Source: Planctomycetota bacterium
GTDB taxonomy: Bacteria > Planctomycetota > Phycisphaerae > SM23-33
NCBI GenBank assembly: GCA_022705325.1
Contig: JAKJER010000029.1
Location: 1-64,000, forward strand
DNA: 64,000 nt
Direction: 5' to 3'
The stretch's first letter is position 1. Each line of letters begins with the position of its first letter. Below the pieces are notes generated by a model. It was not told where the DNA came from and ran no database searches. It was given only the letters and a program-made list of their open reading frames with translations. A program made the translations under genes and the position numbers. Positions 52,024-63,600 of this stretch are shown piece by piece.

Positions 52024-53625
52024 TCACTTCTCGCGGGACTTCCAGGGCGTGTTGTCCACCTCGAAGCCCGCGTTGTCCTCGACGACAGCATCGGCCTGGT
52101 TCTGGATCTTGAGCGGGGCGGCGCCGGCCGCCTTGTTGCCCCGGACGACATTGCCCCCGGCGGGCCGGCCGCAGATGAGGATGCCCCCGCCGGCGACGGT
52201 GTTGTCGACGATCTTGACGTTGCGGCACGCAAAGGCGTCGTTGGTGCGGTTGGCGCTGACGTAGATGGCCGTGCCCGAGGCGATCGTCTGTTTGCCGTCG
52301 CCCAGGCGGATGTCGTTGCCCTCGACGAGCAGGCCGTCGATGCCCGCCGTCTTGTAGATCGACAGGTACGTGTTGCCGCGGTTGCCCGACAGCACGCTGT
52401 CCTTGACGGTCGAGTTGGCGTGGTCCTCGTGCATCAGCCCCTCGCCGTCGTTGATGCGGTACTTGCGGTCGAAGGCCCAGTTGCGGTGGACCTCGTAGTC
52501 GTTCCCGATCACCTGCCACCGCCAGCCTCGCATCTCGACGGCGCGGTTGTCGTTGGTCGACGAGCCGGAGGTGACGTCCCGCCCCGTGTTGGTCGGCCGC
52601 CAGGCGTCCGGGGCGAATCGGATGACGTTGTCGCGGCAGATCACCCCGTCGCCGCTGAAGCCGATGGCGCAGCGCCCGGTGTTGTAGATGTAGTTGTCTC
52701 GGATGACGATGCCCGCGCGAAAACCGAACGGGTGCGATTGCGGCGTGCCGTCGGGCCCCTGCCCGCCCGCGCCGCCGATGTTGAAGTGGTTGACGTAGAT
52801 GCCCGGACGGTTGTCGTAGTCGAACACGACGCCGTCCACCGCCTGCGGCTGCTTGTTGCGCCCGCGAAGGACGTAGCCGTTCATGGTGAAGTTGTCCTCG
52901 CCGCCGGCGGGGATGCGGTTGTTGCCCACCAGACCGTCGCGGGCGCTCTTGACGTCGATGGCGGCGCCGAAGCGGTTGGTGAACCGCTGCCAGGGGTGCT
53001 GGCCGATCTTGCGGTCGGGGACGGCCGCCTCGGGCGTGGCCGCGTTGCGGAACACGCAGCCGTAGACGATCCGCCGCTGCCCGCAGGCGTGCTCGCCGCC
53101 CTCGGCGAAACGGACGTGGCCGCGGTTCACGTTGAGGTTGACGATGCCGCAGTTGGAGGCCGTCGCGGGGTCTTCGAGGTAGATTCCCTTGAACGCGGTC
53201 GAGACGCTCGTGCCTTCGCCCTCGAGCTTCGGCTCGTACCTGGGGAACTCGATCTTCGCGGGCGGGTCGTACTTCTCGTCGCGGGCCCGCGTGGCGCCGG
53301 CCGGATCGGCCCCGCGGAGCACCACGCCGTCCTTGAGCAGGATCGAATCGCTGAACCGGTACGTGCCGGGCGGAAAGTACACCACTCCCCCGCCCTTGGC
53401 AGCCAGGGCAGCCTGGGCATTCGCCAGCCGAGCCGCCAGGTCGGCGCCCCCGGCCTGCGTGATGTCCACCACGTTGGCCCACCGGACCGAGTCGGTCCAG
53501 GCGAGATTGAGATGGGCCAGGGGGTTGTGCGTTGGCGGAGCGGCCGGGGCGGCAGGCGGCCACAGCCACAGGGACGCGAGCAGCCAGGAGAACGACAACA
53601 GGCATCGATTGCGCCGATCTGCCAA
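52024..53625 (-). CDS. Secreted right-handed beta-helix protein (pectate-lyase-like)
   Basis: The product is 533 aa. I place the start at TTG 53625 because AAGGAG lies 7 nt upstream; the ATG at 53685 lies in a repeat and has no such site. A signal peptide (LLSFSWLLASLWLWPPAAPA) leads to a pectate-lyase-3-like start (GGGVVYFPPGTYRFSDSI) and many parallel beta-helix rungs, such as GIVIRDNYIYNTGRCAI and VEGNDIRLGDGKQTI. It may bind or cleave a polysaccharide; no catalytic residues can be named. It follows the frameshifted glycosidase-like gene by 56 nt. Confidence 0.82.
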   Translation of the reverse strand: MADRRNRCLLSFSWLLASLWLWPPAAPAAPPTHNPLAHLNLAWTDSVRWANVVDITQAGGADLAARLANAQAALAAKGGGVVYFPPGTYRFSDSILLKDGVVLRGADPAGATRARDEKYDPPAKIEFPRYEPKLEGEGTSVSTAFKGIYLEDPATASNCGIVNLNVNRGHVRFAEGGEHACGQRRIVYGCVFRNAATPEAAVPDRKIGQHPWQRFTNRFGAAIDVKSARDGLVGNNRIPAGGEDNFTMNGYVLRGRNKQPQAVDGVVFDYDNRPGIYVNHFNIGGAGGQGPDGTPQSHPFGFRAGIVIRDNYIYNTGRCAIGFSGDGVICRDNVIRFAPDAWRPTNTGRDVTSGSSTNDNRAVEMRGWRWQVIGNDYEVHRNWAFDRKYRINDGEGLMHEDHANSTVKDSVLSGNRGNTYLSIYKTAGIDGLLVEGNDIRLGDGKQTIASGTAIYVSANRTNDAFACRNVKIVDNTVAGGGILICGRPAGGNVVRGNKAAGAAPLKIQNQADAVVEDNAGFEVDNTPWKSREK

Positions 53626-53681
53626 GTGCGACTCCTTCCTCTTCAAGAACGCGCCGCGGGCTTCCTGTAGGCAGGCAGACC

Positions 53682-56600
53682 TCATTTATACGCCCGCAGG
53701 TCGGTGATCCGGGACTGGCCCGCCGGGCCGGGCACGGAGAAGTCCTGTGCGTTGCAGCCGATGCCCATCTTGCCCACTCGCACGGCGACAGGTTGGCCGG
53801 GGAACTGCGATCGCGGCAGGCGGGCGATCTCCTGCCAGACGCGCCGCCCCTGCGAGGCCTGGACGATCACGTGCTTGTCGTCCAGGCGGAAGACCAGGTC
53901 CGTCCACGCGCCGGCCATGTTGGCGCCTTCCAGGATCTGGCGGCGGCCGTCGTCGACGCCGAAGCGCCCCTCGACTCGGAGATTGACCCGCAGCATCTTG
54001 CCGTCCTTGAACACGATGCACAGGCCCGGGCCCCAGGAGGCGCCCGCGTCGCTGTCCTGGTTGACGCGGCAGGCGAGGACCCGGACGCCGGCCGGCAGCG
54101 GGCGCTCGGCAAAGGCGTAGGAGTTGGCGACGGCGGAGATCACTAGCGAGCCGTCTCGCTGGACGAGGGACGTGCCCTTGCGGGGCGAGAGGCTGACCTT
54201 CCAGGCGGGGTCCAGCCCGCCTGCCGGGGCAGACTTGTCGCCCCCGAAGGTGTCTTCGAATACGGGCTTCTGCCCCGCGAACGGGTCGTGGACGGGCGGG
54301 AGCTTCCGCTCCTGCTGGTCGATCAGCAGCAGCCAGCCGCGGCCCGGCAGGACGGGCACGGCCTCGCCGGGCTCGAAGAGGGCCTCGCCCTGGAAGCCCT
54401 TGACCGGCGGGGCGTACAGGTGGGCCTTGGCCGGATCGAGGCCCAGGGCCTTGAAATCGACGTCGAGCTTGACGGCCTGGCCCGTCTCGGCCCAGCTTGC
54501 CAGGGCGACCAGCGTGCGATCCTTGCGGACGTAGGCGGTGGCGAGCACGTCGTCGCGCCCGGTGCGGACGGGGGAGGCAGCATCCCAGTAGCCGACCATG
54601 CGGGCGTCGGCGATGCCGAAGCTGTCCCACAGCTTCCAGATCTCTCGCGGATCGCCGCCCCAGCCCAGGCGGTTGGTCGTGCCGTAGACCATCCCGCGCC
54701 ACGGGTTGCCCGCGCCGAGCATCTCGCTGAACATCCCGTAGGGGATGCCCGCCATCTCGACCAGCCAGTAGTCGGGCGACTCGTTGTAGTTGAAGCCCTC
54801 GCCGAACCACAGGCTGTCGATGCAGGGGAACAGTTCCATGTACAGCGAGGCGACGTTGTTGAGCCCGTAGGTGGACGAGAAGCTGTTGCCCGAGTGGAAG
54901 TCGATCAGGCAGCCGGGACGGGCCCGCTGCATGACCTTGCGGACGCGCTTCATGATCTCGCGGTCGTACCCGATGCCGTCGAGGTAGAGCCCGTCCACGC
55001 CCAGGCGGCGCACCAGGTAGTCCAGGCCCTGGAGGTAGTAGTTGTGCCATCGCGACAGCCCGGTGGTGGCGACGGCGGCGTCGTAGCGGGCGTTGCCCAG
55101 CGGCTGGTGCCAGGCCGGCACGTAGTCGGTGACGGCGTGCTCGCACAGCCACGAGCTGCCCGTCCTGGGGCGCCCGCCTTGACCATCTCGTCGGCGGGCT
55201 TGTCGGCGAACTGGTCGGCCAGCTTGAAGCCCTCGCCCTGCATGAACACCTCGCCGCCCAGGCTGCGGAGGGCGAAGAACTCGGCCGCGTAGTTGCTCAA
55301 CTCGCGGATGGTGTAGTAGAGCTTGACCTTCATCCCGGCGGCGTGGGCGGCGTCGATGTAGGGCTTGAGCTTGTCGTCGCTGAGGAACGGGTAGTTGATG
55401 TGCGGGTTGTAGGCGTCGCCCTGGTGCAGGTTGACGACCTTCGCGCCGGTGGGGACGATCTCGCCCAGCGGCGCCGCGTGCGAGCGGTGGAAGTAGCGCC
55501 AGTCCCAGTGGGCCTTGTCCAGCGTCTTGATGGGCGTGACCAGCAGGCCGAAGTTGAAGTGCAGCGCCTGGGCCGCAGCCGCCTTCCGCGGGCCGGTGAA
55601 CGCCCGCAGGACGACCCGCCCACCGTCCTCGTCGATCGTGCACCCGCCCTTGCCGTCGTTGCCCCAGTCGCGATACAGGCCGCTCTCCTTGAGGTTGAAC
55701 AGGTCCCATCGCGGCGTGACATGCTTGAGCTTGAGGTGCAGGCCCGCGTTGACGTCGCCGATCCAGACGTGACAGTTGGAGCGGGAGACGTCCCACGTCC
55801 ACTTCCAGCTCGGCGGGCGCTTGCCGCCCTTGCGCCCCATGCCCATCATGTAGCGGGCCACGTCGGACCGGAGAGGGATCTCCAGGCGGATGTCCTTCAA
55901 CTCGCCCGCGGCGGAGGGCGTCAGCGTCAGCTCGTAGTTCATGTACCCGTCGCACTCCAGCGAGGCTCGGCAGGCGAGTTCGTAGCCGCCGGCCCGGCTG
56001 AGGGCCTCCCAGACGACCTTTCCGCCGGACCGCGAGATCACCCGCGGCGGCTGGGCGTTCCACGCGAGCTCCCCGGCCTCGGTTTGGACGACGAAGCGCA
56101 TGGGGGCGGCGAGGATGTCGCGGCCGTCGGCATCGCAGCGGTCGACGTTGGTCGAGAAGCAGCTCTGGATGGCGGCGGGCAGTCCGCCGTCGGCCAGGCG
56201 GACCCGGCGGCCGAGCACGCTGGCGGCCGGGCCGTCCACCTGCACGGGCGTGAAGGGCCGGAAGACCTCGTCGTCCAGGCCGATGGTCGAGTCCAGCCAT
56301 CGCAGGCGGGCCTGGCGCCACAACTCACCGTCGCCGGCATCGTCGATCGTCCGCGGCTGGACGTCGAGTTCCAGGGCGACCTTCGCGGGCGGGGCGTCGG
56401 CGACGCCCACGGTGACCGTGCCCCGGTAAACGCCAGCCGCCGCGCCGGGCGGGACCTGCACGCCCATCCACAGGGCCTGGACCTTGCCCTTGGGCACGTG
56501 GAGGGTCTTCTGGAACGCCCGGCCGAGCCAGTCGGTCCCGCCCACGTTGAAGCAGCGCAGGGCGGAGGCGGGGATGCTGCCGCCGCCGGGGCCGGCCAGT

Positions 56601-57382
56601 TCGCCGAAGCGGACGCTCACGTCGCGGAGGTCCTGCCCGCAGGCCCACAGGCCGACCTGGAAGGCGTAGAACTCGCCGCGGCAGGCCTCGCCGCGCAGCG
56701 TGCGCCCGGGTCCGGCCTGGATCCATCGCAGGGGCAGGTCGTCGCTCATGCGGATGGGGTGGCGGCGGTCCTCGCCGAACAGCAGGAAGGCGGCGCCGGC
56801 GTGAGCGGCGAGCAGGGCCTTGATCTCGCCGGCCGTCGCGATCACCTCCATCGGGTCGAAGCGGTGGAAGTCGTTGACGGCCTGGAACTCGATGAGCCTG
56901 GCGGCGGGCAGGTCGCAGGGCTTGCCCTCGCGGATGGCGTCGGCGGCCTGCTTGCAGGCGGCGGCCCAGGCGGGCTCGGCCGTGTCGGCGGGCGTCAGGT
57001 AGCGAACGCTGGGGAAATACCACGAGCCCTCGGTCTTGAAGGGCATGTAATAGACGAAGTACTCGCCCGGCGCGGTGGCGGGCTGGAAGAGGACGTCGCC
57101 GCTCTCGCGCGTGGCGCGGACGGTCACGACGTTGGCGAGGCGTTTGCCGGTGGCCGCGTCGACGACGAAGATGGCCTTCCGTTCGGGCATCTCGTCGCGA
57201 CGGCGCCAGGGCAGGTGAAGGCGGACGACGCCGGCCTTGGCCTCGACGGCGACGCGGGCGCGGGAGTTGCCCCAGCCCTCGACGGTCCAGTCGGCGATGG
57301 CATAGGGGACGTCGGCGGCGGAGGCGGGGGCGGTGGCCAGGGCGGCCCAGCAGATAATTGAACCGGCAAGGATGGTCTTCAT
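53682..57382 (-). pseudogene. Large secreted glycosidase-like protein, broken by one frameshift
   Basis: Two frames of one gene are separated at about 55167-55170. Frame 1 (ATG 57382 leftwards) has a signal peptide, beta-domains (PWRRRDEMPERKAIFVVD) and barrel-like parts, and reads on to 54950 as nonsense after VKAGAP. Frame 2 resumes RTGSSWLCEHAVTDY and continues with a (beta/alpha)8-like GVDGLYLDGIGYDR, then a C-terminal jelly-roll to the stop at 53682. Restoring one base in the GGGG run (CCCC on the coding strand) gives 1233 aa. It resembles a DUF6067-type secreted family, a tentative assignment. Either a sequencing error or a real mutation is possible. Confidence 0.75.
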
Positions 57383-57671
57383 GGCTTCACTTTCTGTCTT
57401 GGCAGACGGGCGAGGGCGGGTACGTGCTCGTCCTAGGGTAGAACGGACCGCGGCGCGATGGATTGTCGCACGGGTGCGCGAAGCCGCCAGCGGCAACTGC
57501 GCCAAGACCCGTCCTCCGCCGCGCCTGCGCCGGGGGTTTTCCGAAACGCAGACACGGAGCGTCGACCTGCGAAGACATGGATGATTTTGCCTTCGGTGAT
57601 TTTGCCTTCGGGGTTGACTACGGAGAAGCTGACGCCGACGATGGGGCGGGGTCCTTTTGCCCATGGGAGTG
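57383..57671. other. 289-bp intergenic region with a 15-bp tandem duplication
   Basis: GATTTTGCCTTCGGT is duplicated at 57583-57597 and 57598-57612. The region separates divergent genes and should hold both promoters; no clear -35/-10 pair or gene is seen. Confidence 0.5.
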
Positions 57672-57683
57672 GTGAGCAATCGT

Positions 57684-60600
57684 ATGAGCATTCTGAATCG
57701 CCTGTTTGGGCCGCGCAAACGACCGCACGAGAAGGAAGAGGCAGAGGCTGCACTTCGGGCCGAACTGTTCGGCCCGGGGCAGTTGGAGACGCACCTGCGG
57801 GCGCTGGCGGTGGAGCACGCGGTGGACGTTCGTCCGGGCCCGGAGCGGCTGCTGGACCGCCTGGACGCCAACGAGCAGATCATCATCCGCTCGTACGAGA
57901 CGATCGCCGAGGCGATCCGCCAGGGGCGCCAGGTGGCCCCCGCGGCCGAATGGCTGCTCGACAACTACTACCTCATCGAGGAGCAGGTCCGCATCACCCG
58001 CCAGCACCTGCCCGCGGACTACAGCCGCCAGCTCCCGAGGCTGACCGCGGGCGAGTTGAAGGGCTTCCCGCGGGTGTACTCGCTGACGATGGAGCTGGTC
58101 AGCCACACCGACGGCCGGATCAACGCCCAGGTGGTCACGCAGTTCGTGCGGGCGTATCAGGGCGTGGCGCCGCTGCGGCTGGGCGAGCTGTGGGCGGTGC
58201 CTATCATGCTCCGCCTGACGCTGATCGAGAACCTGCGGCGGGTGGCGTACCGCATCGCCTGGCGGCGGCAGCACCGCGACCTGGCGCTGGAGTGGACGCA
58301 GCGGTTCGAGCGGGCCCAGCGTCAGGGCGGACGGGACCTGATCACCACGCTGGCCGACCTGGTCCGCTCCGATCCGCCGACGTCGGCGCCGTTCATCGCC
58401 GAGCTGGCGGGCGGGCTCCAGGCGATCTCGTTCAACCTGGCCATCAACTGGCTGGAGGATGAGCTGGCCCGGCGGGGGCAGACGCTGGAGGCGATCCAGC
58501 AGGCCGAGAGCCAGGACCAGGCCGCCGACCAGGTGTCGATCGGCAACAGCATCACCAGCCTGCGGGCACTGGGGGCGATCGACTGGCGGAACTTCGTCGA
58601 ATCGTTGAGCGTGACCGAGGCGGTGCTGCGGCGCGACCCGTGCGGGGTGTACGCCCGCTGCGACTTCGCCACGCGCGACGATTACCGCCACATCATCGAG
58701 CACCTGGCCCGGCGCAGCGGCTGGGAGGAGGAACAGGTAGCCGAGCGCGCGGTGCGCCTGGCCAACGACCGCCTCAGCCAGGGCCACGGCGACCGCCAGT
58801 GCCACGTGGGCTATTACCTCTATGTACCGGGGCGGCTGGAACTGGAGCGGGAGATCGGCTACCGCCCCACGCTGCGCCGGCGCCTGGCCCGCATCGGCGG
58901 ACGCAGGCCCTTCCAGGTCTATGTGAACTTCCTGGTGCTGGCCCTGCTGATGCTGGCGGGGCCGTTGCTGCTGGCCTCGCAGGTCCTGATCGACACGCAC
59001 GGCTGGGCGGCCTTTGTGATCCTGAGCGGCGCGGTGCTGCTGGCGGCGAGCGAGCCGGCCTTCACGCTGGTCAACTGGCTGTGCACCCTGCTGGTGCCCC
59101 CCTATCGCATGGCCCGCCTGGACCTGGCCAAGGGCCTGGAGGAGGAGCAGACGACGGCCATCGTCGTGCCCACGCTGATCTCCGGCCCGCAGGACGCCCG
59201 GGAGCTGGCCGACCAGATGGAGATCCGCTACCTGGCCAACCGCTCGGAGAACCTCCTGTTGGTGCTGCTGACCGACTTCGGCGACGCGGACCACCAGCAC
59301 TTGCCCCAGGACGCGCCGGCGCTTCAGGCAGCCGTCGAAGCCGTCGAGGAGATGAACCGCCGCTACGGACACGGCGGGGACAAGTTCTTCCTGCTCCATC
59401 GCGACCGGGAGTACAACCCGGCCGAGAGCAAGTGGATGGGCCACGAGCGCAAGCGAGGCAAGCTGGAGCAGTTCAACCGCCTGGTGCTCGAAAATAGGGG
59501 ACGCTACCCTATTTCCGCAGGCCAGCCGGCCGGCGAACAGCCGTCAACGCCCGAAGAAGGACCGAAGCACGCGGCGCCATCGCGCGGAAATAGGGTAGCG
59601 TCCCCATTTTCCACGGTGGTAGGCGACGTGTCGGCGCTGGGGCGGGTGCGGTACGTGATCGCCCTGGACAGCGACACGCAACTGCCGCCTGAGTCGGTGT
59701 GGAAAATGGTGGGCTGCATCGCGCACCCGGTCAACCGTCCGGAGTTGGACGAGCGGACCGCCTGCGTGCGACAGGGGTACGGCATTCTCCAGCCGCGGCT
59801 GGCGGTGAGCCTGCTGGCGGCCCAGCAGACGCGGTACACGAGGCTGATGGCGGGCGAGGTGGGGCTGGACCCGTACTCGCGCCAGGTGTCCAACGTGTAC
59901 CACGATGTAATTGGCCAGGCCCAGTTCGCGGGCAAGGGCGTGTACGACGTGGAGGCGTTCGCGGCCTCGCTGGACGGGCGTTTTCCGGACAACCGCATCC
60001 TGAGCCATGACCTGATCGAGGGCTGCTACGCCCGTTGCGGGTTCGTCAACGACGTGGAACTGCTGGAGGACCACCCGCCGACGGTGACGGCGGACCTGGC
60101 CAGGCGGCACCGCTGGGTGCGGGGCGACTGGCAGATTGCGCGGTGGACCGCCCGCCACGTGCCGACCGCGAAGGATCCCTCCTCGCGCAACCCGTTGTCG
60201 GCCCACTGCCGGTGGATGGTCTTCGACAACCTGCGCCGGAGCCTGGTCCCCTGGGGATGGCTGGCGGCGCTGATCGGAGGCTGGCTGCTGCCGGGCCCGT
60301 TGGCCGGTGCGTGGACGCTGACGCTGCTGTTGCTGTACTTCCTGCCGAACCTGGCCCAGACGGCCTACGGCACGATCCTGCGGGACCCGCAGGTCTCGTG
60401 GTCCACTCACCTCAACCGGGCGGGCGTAACCCACGCTCGGGCCTGGCTGATGGACCTGCTCCAGTTCGTCCTGCTGCCGGTGACGGCCTATGTGTATCTC
60501 GACGCCATCGTGCGGGTGTGCTGGCGGCTGAAGGTCAGCCACCGCCGACTCCTGGAGTGGCGGACGTCGGCGGAGACGAACATGGCCGACAGTCGCAACT

Positions 60601-63600
60601 CGCTGGTGGAGACGGCGCGCCGGATGTGGCCGGGGCCGGTGGCGGCGGCGTTGGCGGCCTGGACGGTGTGGGGACTGGGGACCGGTGCGGCGGCGGCGTA
60701 CGCGGTGTGCGGGTTGTGGCTGGCGGCGGCGCCGGCGGCGTGGGCGTTGGGATGGACCTGCCGCAAGCGCGTCGTGACGCTGGGCGCGCAAGAGGAAGCG
60801 TTCCTGCGCCGCCTGGCCCGGCGGACCTGGGCGTTCTTCGACGAGTTGGTGACTCCGGAGCATCACGGCCTGCCGCCGGACAACTTCCAGGAGCAGCCGC
60901 GCGCGGCGGTGGCGGAGCGCACCTCGCCGACCAACATGGCCATGGGGTTGTTGTGCAACCTGGCGGCCCACGATTTCGGGTACGTGACGACGGGGCGGCT
61001 GGCGTCGCGGCTGGAGCAGACGCTGTCGACGATGGAGGGGCTGGAGCGGTACAAGGGCCACTTCTACAACTGGTATGGCACGAAGGACCTTCGTCCGCTG
61101 CACCCGCTGTACGTTTCGACGGTGGACAGCTCGAACCTGGCGGGCAACCTGGTGACGCTGCGGTCGGGCCTGCTGGAGGCGCCGCGGGAGCCGATCCTGC
61201 CGGCATCGTGGCGGGCGGGGCTGCTGGACACGCTGGCGATTCTGCTGGAGGAGCTGGACTCGCTGTCGGTGGCCACGCCGGCGGTCAAGCGGCTTCGAGA
61301 GGCGGCGGCGGAGCGGGCGCGGGCGATCGAGGTCACGCCGGACACGCTGACGGCGGCGCGGGCGGCGCTGGTGGAGCTGGCGGGGGCGATCGTCCGTCAC
61401 GCCAAGGCGGCGGCCGGACACGAGGAAGTGGACTTCTGGCTGGAGGCGTTGAAGCGACAGGGCGACGACCTGCTGGGCGAGCTGGATCACCTGGCGCCGT
61501 GGCTGGCCGACGAGGCGCTGGCGCGTTCGGCGGAGGACCAGCCGGCCTTCGCGGAGCGGCTGGGGCTGCAATCGGCGCTGGCGCACCTGGGGGCGGGGAT
61601 GACGCTGGAGGAGCTGGCGCGGGTCCACGAACGGATCGCCCCCCTGCTGCCGCAGGCCCCCGAGGAGTCCCGGAGCGCCAATCCGCAATCCGGACCCTTG
61701 GCGCCGGCCCCTCGGACCGCGGTCCGCAACTCGCCCGCCGGACCGGCGGGTCCGCAACCGTCACAGGGCCCGCTGATGCGCCGGCTGTTGGCGCACGTGG
61801 CGACCGCCCAGGAGCGGGCGACGGCGCGGATTCACCTGCTGCGGGAGCTGGCCCAGCGCTGCCAGGAGATGTCGGAGTTCGACGTGCAGTTCCTCTATGA
61901 CAGCGACTGCAAGCTGCTGACGATCGGCTACAACGTGGAGTCGCACCGCCGGGACACCGCCAACTACGACCTGCTGGCCAGCGAGTCCCGCCTGGGCAGC
62001 TTCCTGGGCGTGGCGCGCGGGCAGTTGCCGGTGGAGCACTGGTTCTCGCTGGGGCGCCAGCTCGCCCCGGGCGGGCGGGCGCCGGTGCTGGTGTCGTGGT
62101 CGGGCTCGATGTTCGAGTACCTCATGCCGCTGCTGATCATGCCGACGTTCGACTCGACGCTGCTGGACCTGGCCCAGCGAGGGGCGGTGCGCAGGCAGAT
62201 CCGCTACGGGCGGACCCAGCGCGTGCCCTGGGGCGTCAGCGAGTCGTGCTACAACCAGATCGACAGCCACATGATCTACCAGTACCGGGCGTTCGGCGTG
62301 CCCAGCCTGGGCCTCAAGCGCGGCCTGGCCGACGACATGGTCGTGGCCCCCTACGCCAGCGCGATGGCCCTGATGGTCGACCCGCAGGCCGCCTGCGACA
62401 ACCTCCAGGCCATGGCCCGCCTGAAGTTCGTCGGGCGGCTGGGGCTCTACGAAGCCGTCGACTACACCCCCGGCCGGGTGCCCCACGACGAGAACCACGT
62501 GGTGGTGCGGACGTACATGGCCCACCACAGCGGCATGACGCTGCTGTCGATCCTGTACGTGCTGGGCGACCAGATCATGCAGAAGCGTTTCCTGGCCAAC
62601 CCCGAGCTGCGGGCCAACGTCCTGCTGCTCCAGGAGCGCGTGCCGGTCGTGCGGGCGTCCAGCGCCCTCGCCTCCAGCCTGGCCCGGGCCCCCATGCAAC
62701 TGCGGCTCCAGGAGACACGCGAACTGTCGGTCCGCTTCCTGACCCTCAGCGACCTGGGCCAGCCGGAGGTCCACCTGCTGTCCAACGGGCACTACCACGT
62801 CATGGTCACCCAGAGCGGCTCGTCCTACAGCCGCCTCAACAACCTCGCCCTCACCCGCTGGCGCGAGGACGCGTGCATCGATGACCAGGGGCTGTTCATC
62901 TTCGTCCGCGACGTGTCGCCCACCGCACCGCCCACCCGGGCCTGGGCCACCACCTACCAGCCCAGCGGCGGGCTGGCGCCGGCGGCCGGCACGTCTCTGC
63001 CCGCGCTGGACCGCTACGAGGTTACGTACTCCCAAGGCAAGGCCGAGTACCTCGTCCAGCGCGACCGCCTGGAGGTCCGCACGGAGGTCGCGGTCTCCAA
63101 CGAGGACGACGTGGAGGTGCGGAGGGTGCAGATCACCAACCTCTCCTCGCGGTCCAGGATGCTGGAGGTGACGACGTTCGTGGACGCCGTGCTCCAGGAC
63201 CAGTTGGCGGAGTTGTCGCACCCGGCCTTCTGCGGCCTGTTCCTCCAGACCGAGTTGCTGCGCGACAAGGGGGCCGTCCTGATCACCCGCCGCCCGCGGT
63301 CGACCCATGAGAGCTGGCCCTGCCTGTTCCACTCGATGACGCTCGCCGACGCCGAGGGGATCGAGTCGACGTCGTTCGAGACCGACCGCGCCCGCTTCCT
63401 GGGGCGCTGCCGGAACGTCGGCGAGGCGGCGGCGCTGGAGAAGCAGGGGAGCCTGTCGAACTCGGCCGGCGACGTGCTGGGCGCGGTGGCCGCGGTGCGC
63501 AGGCGCGTGCGGATCGCGGCCGCCCAGACGCTCACGCTGACGGTGGTGCTGGGGGCGGCGCCGACGCGGGAGCAGGCGCCCGTCCTGGTGGACAAGTACG

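Noticed and set aside
57458..58462. Plus-strand frame of 334 codons at the ndvB start
   Set aside because: Out of frame with the NdvB N-terminus, and composed of Gly/Arg/Pro-rich sequence without domains.
60035..61900. Plus-strand 621-codon frame inside the glucan synthase region
   Set aside because: Gly/Ala/Arg-rich with no domains; the overlapping frame carries all NdvB motifs.
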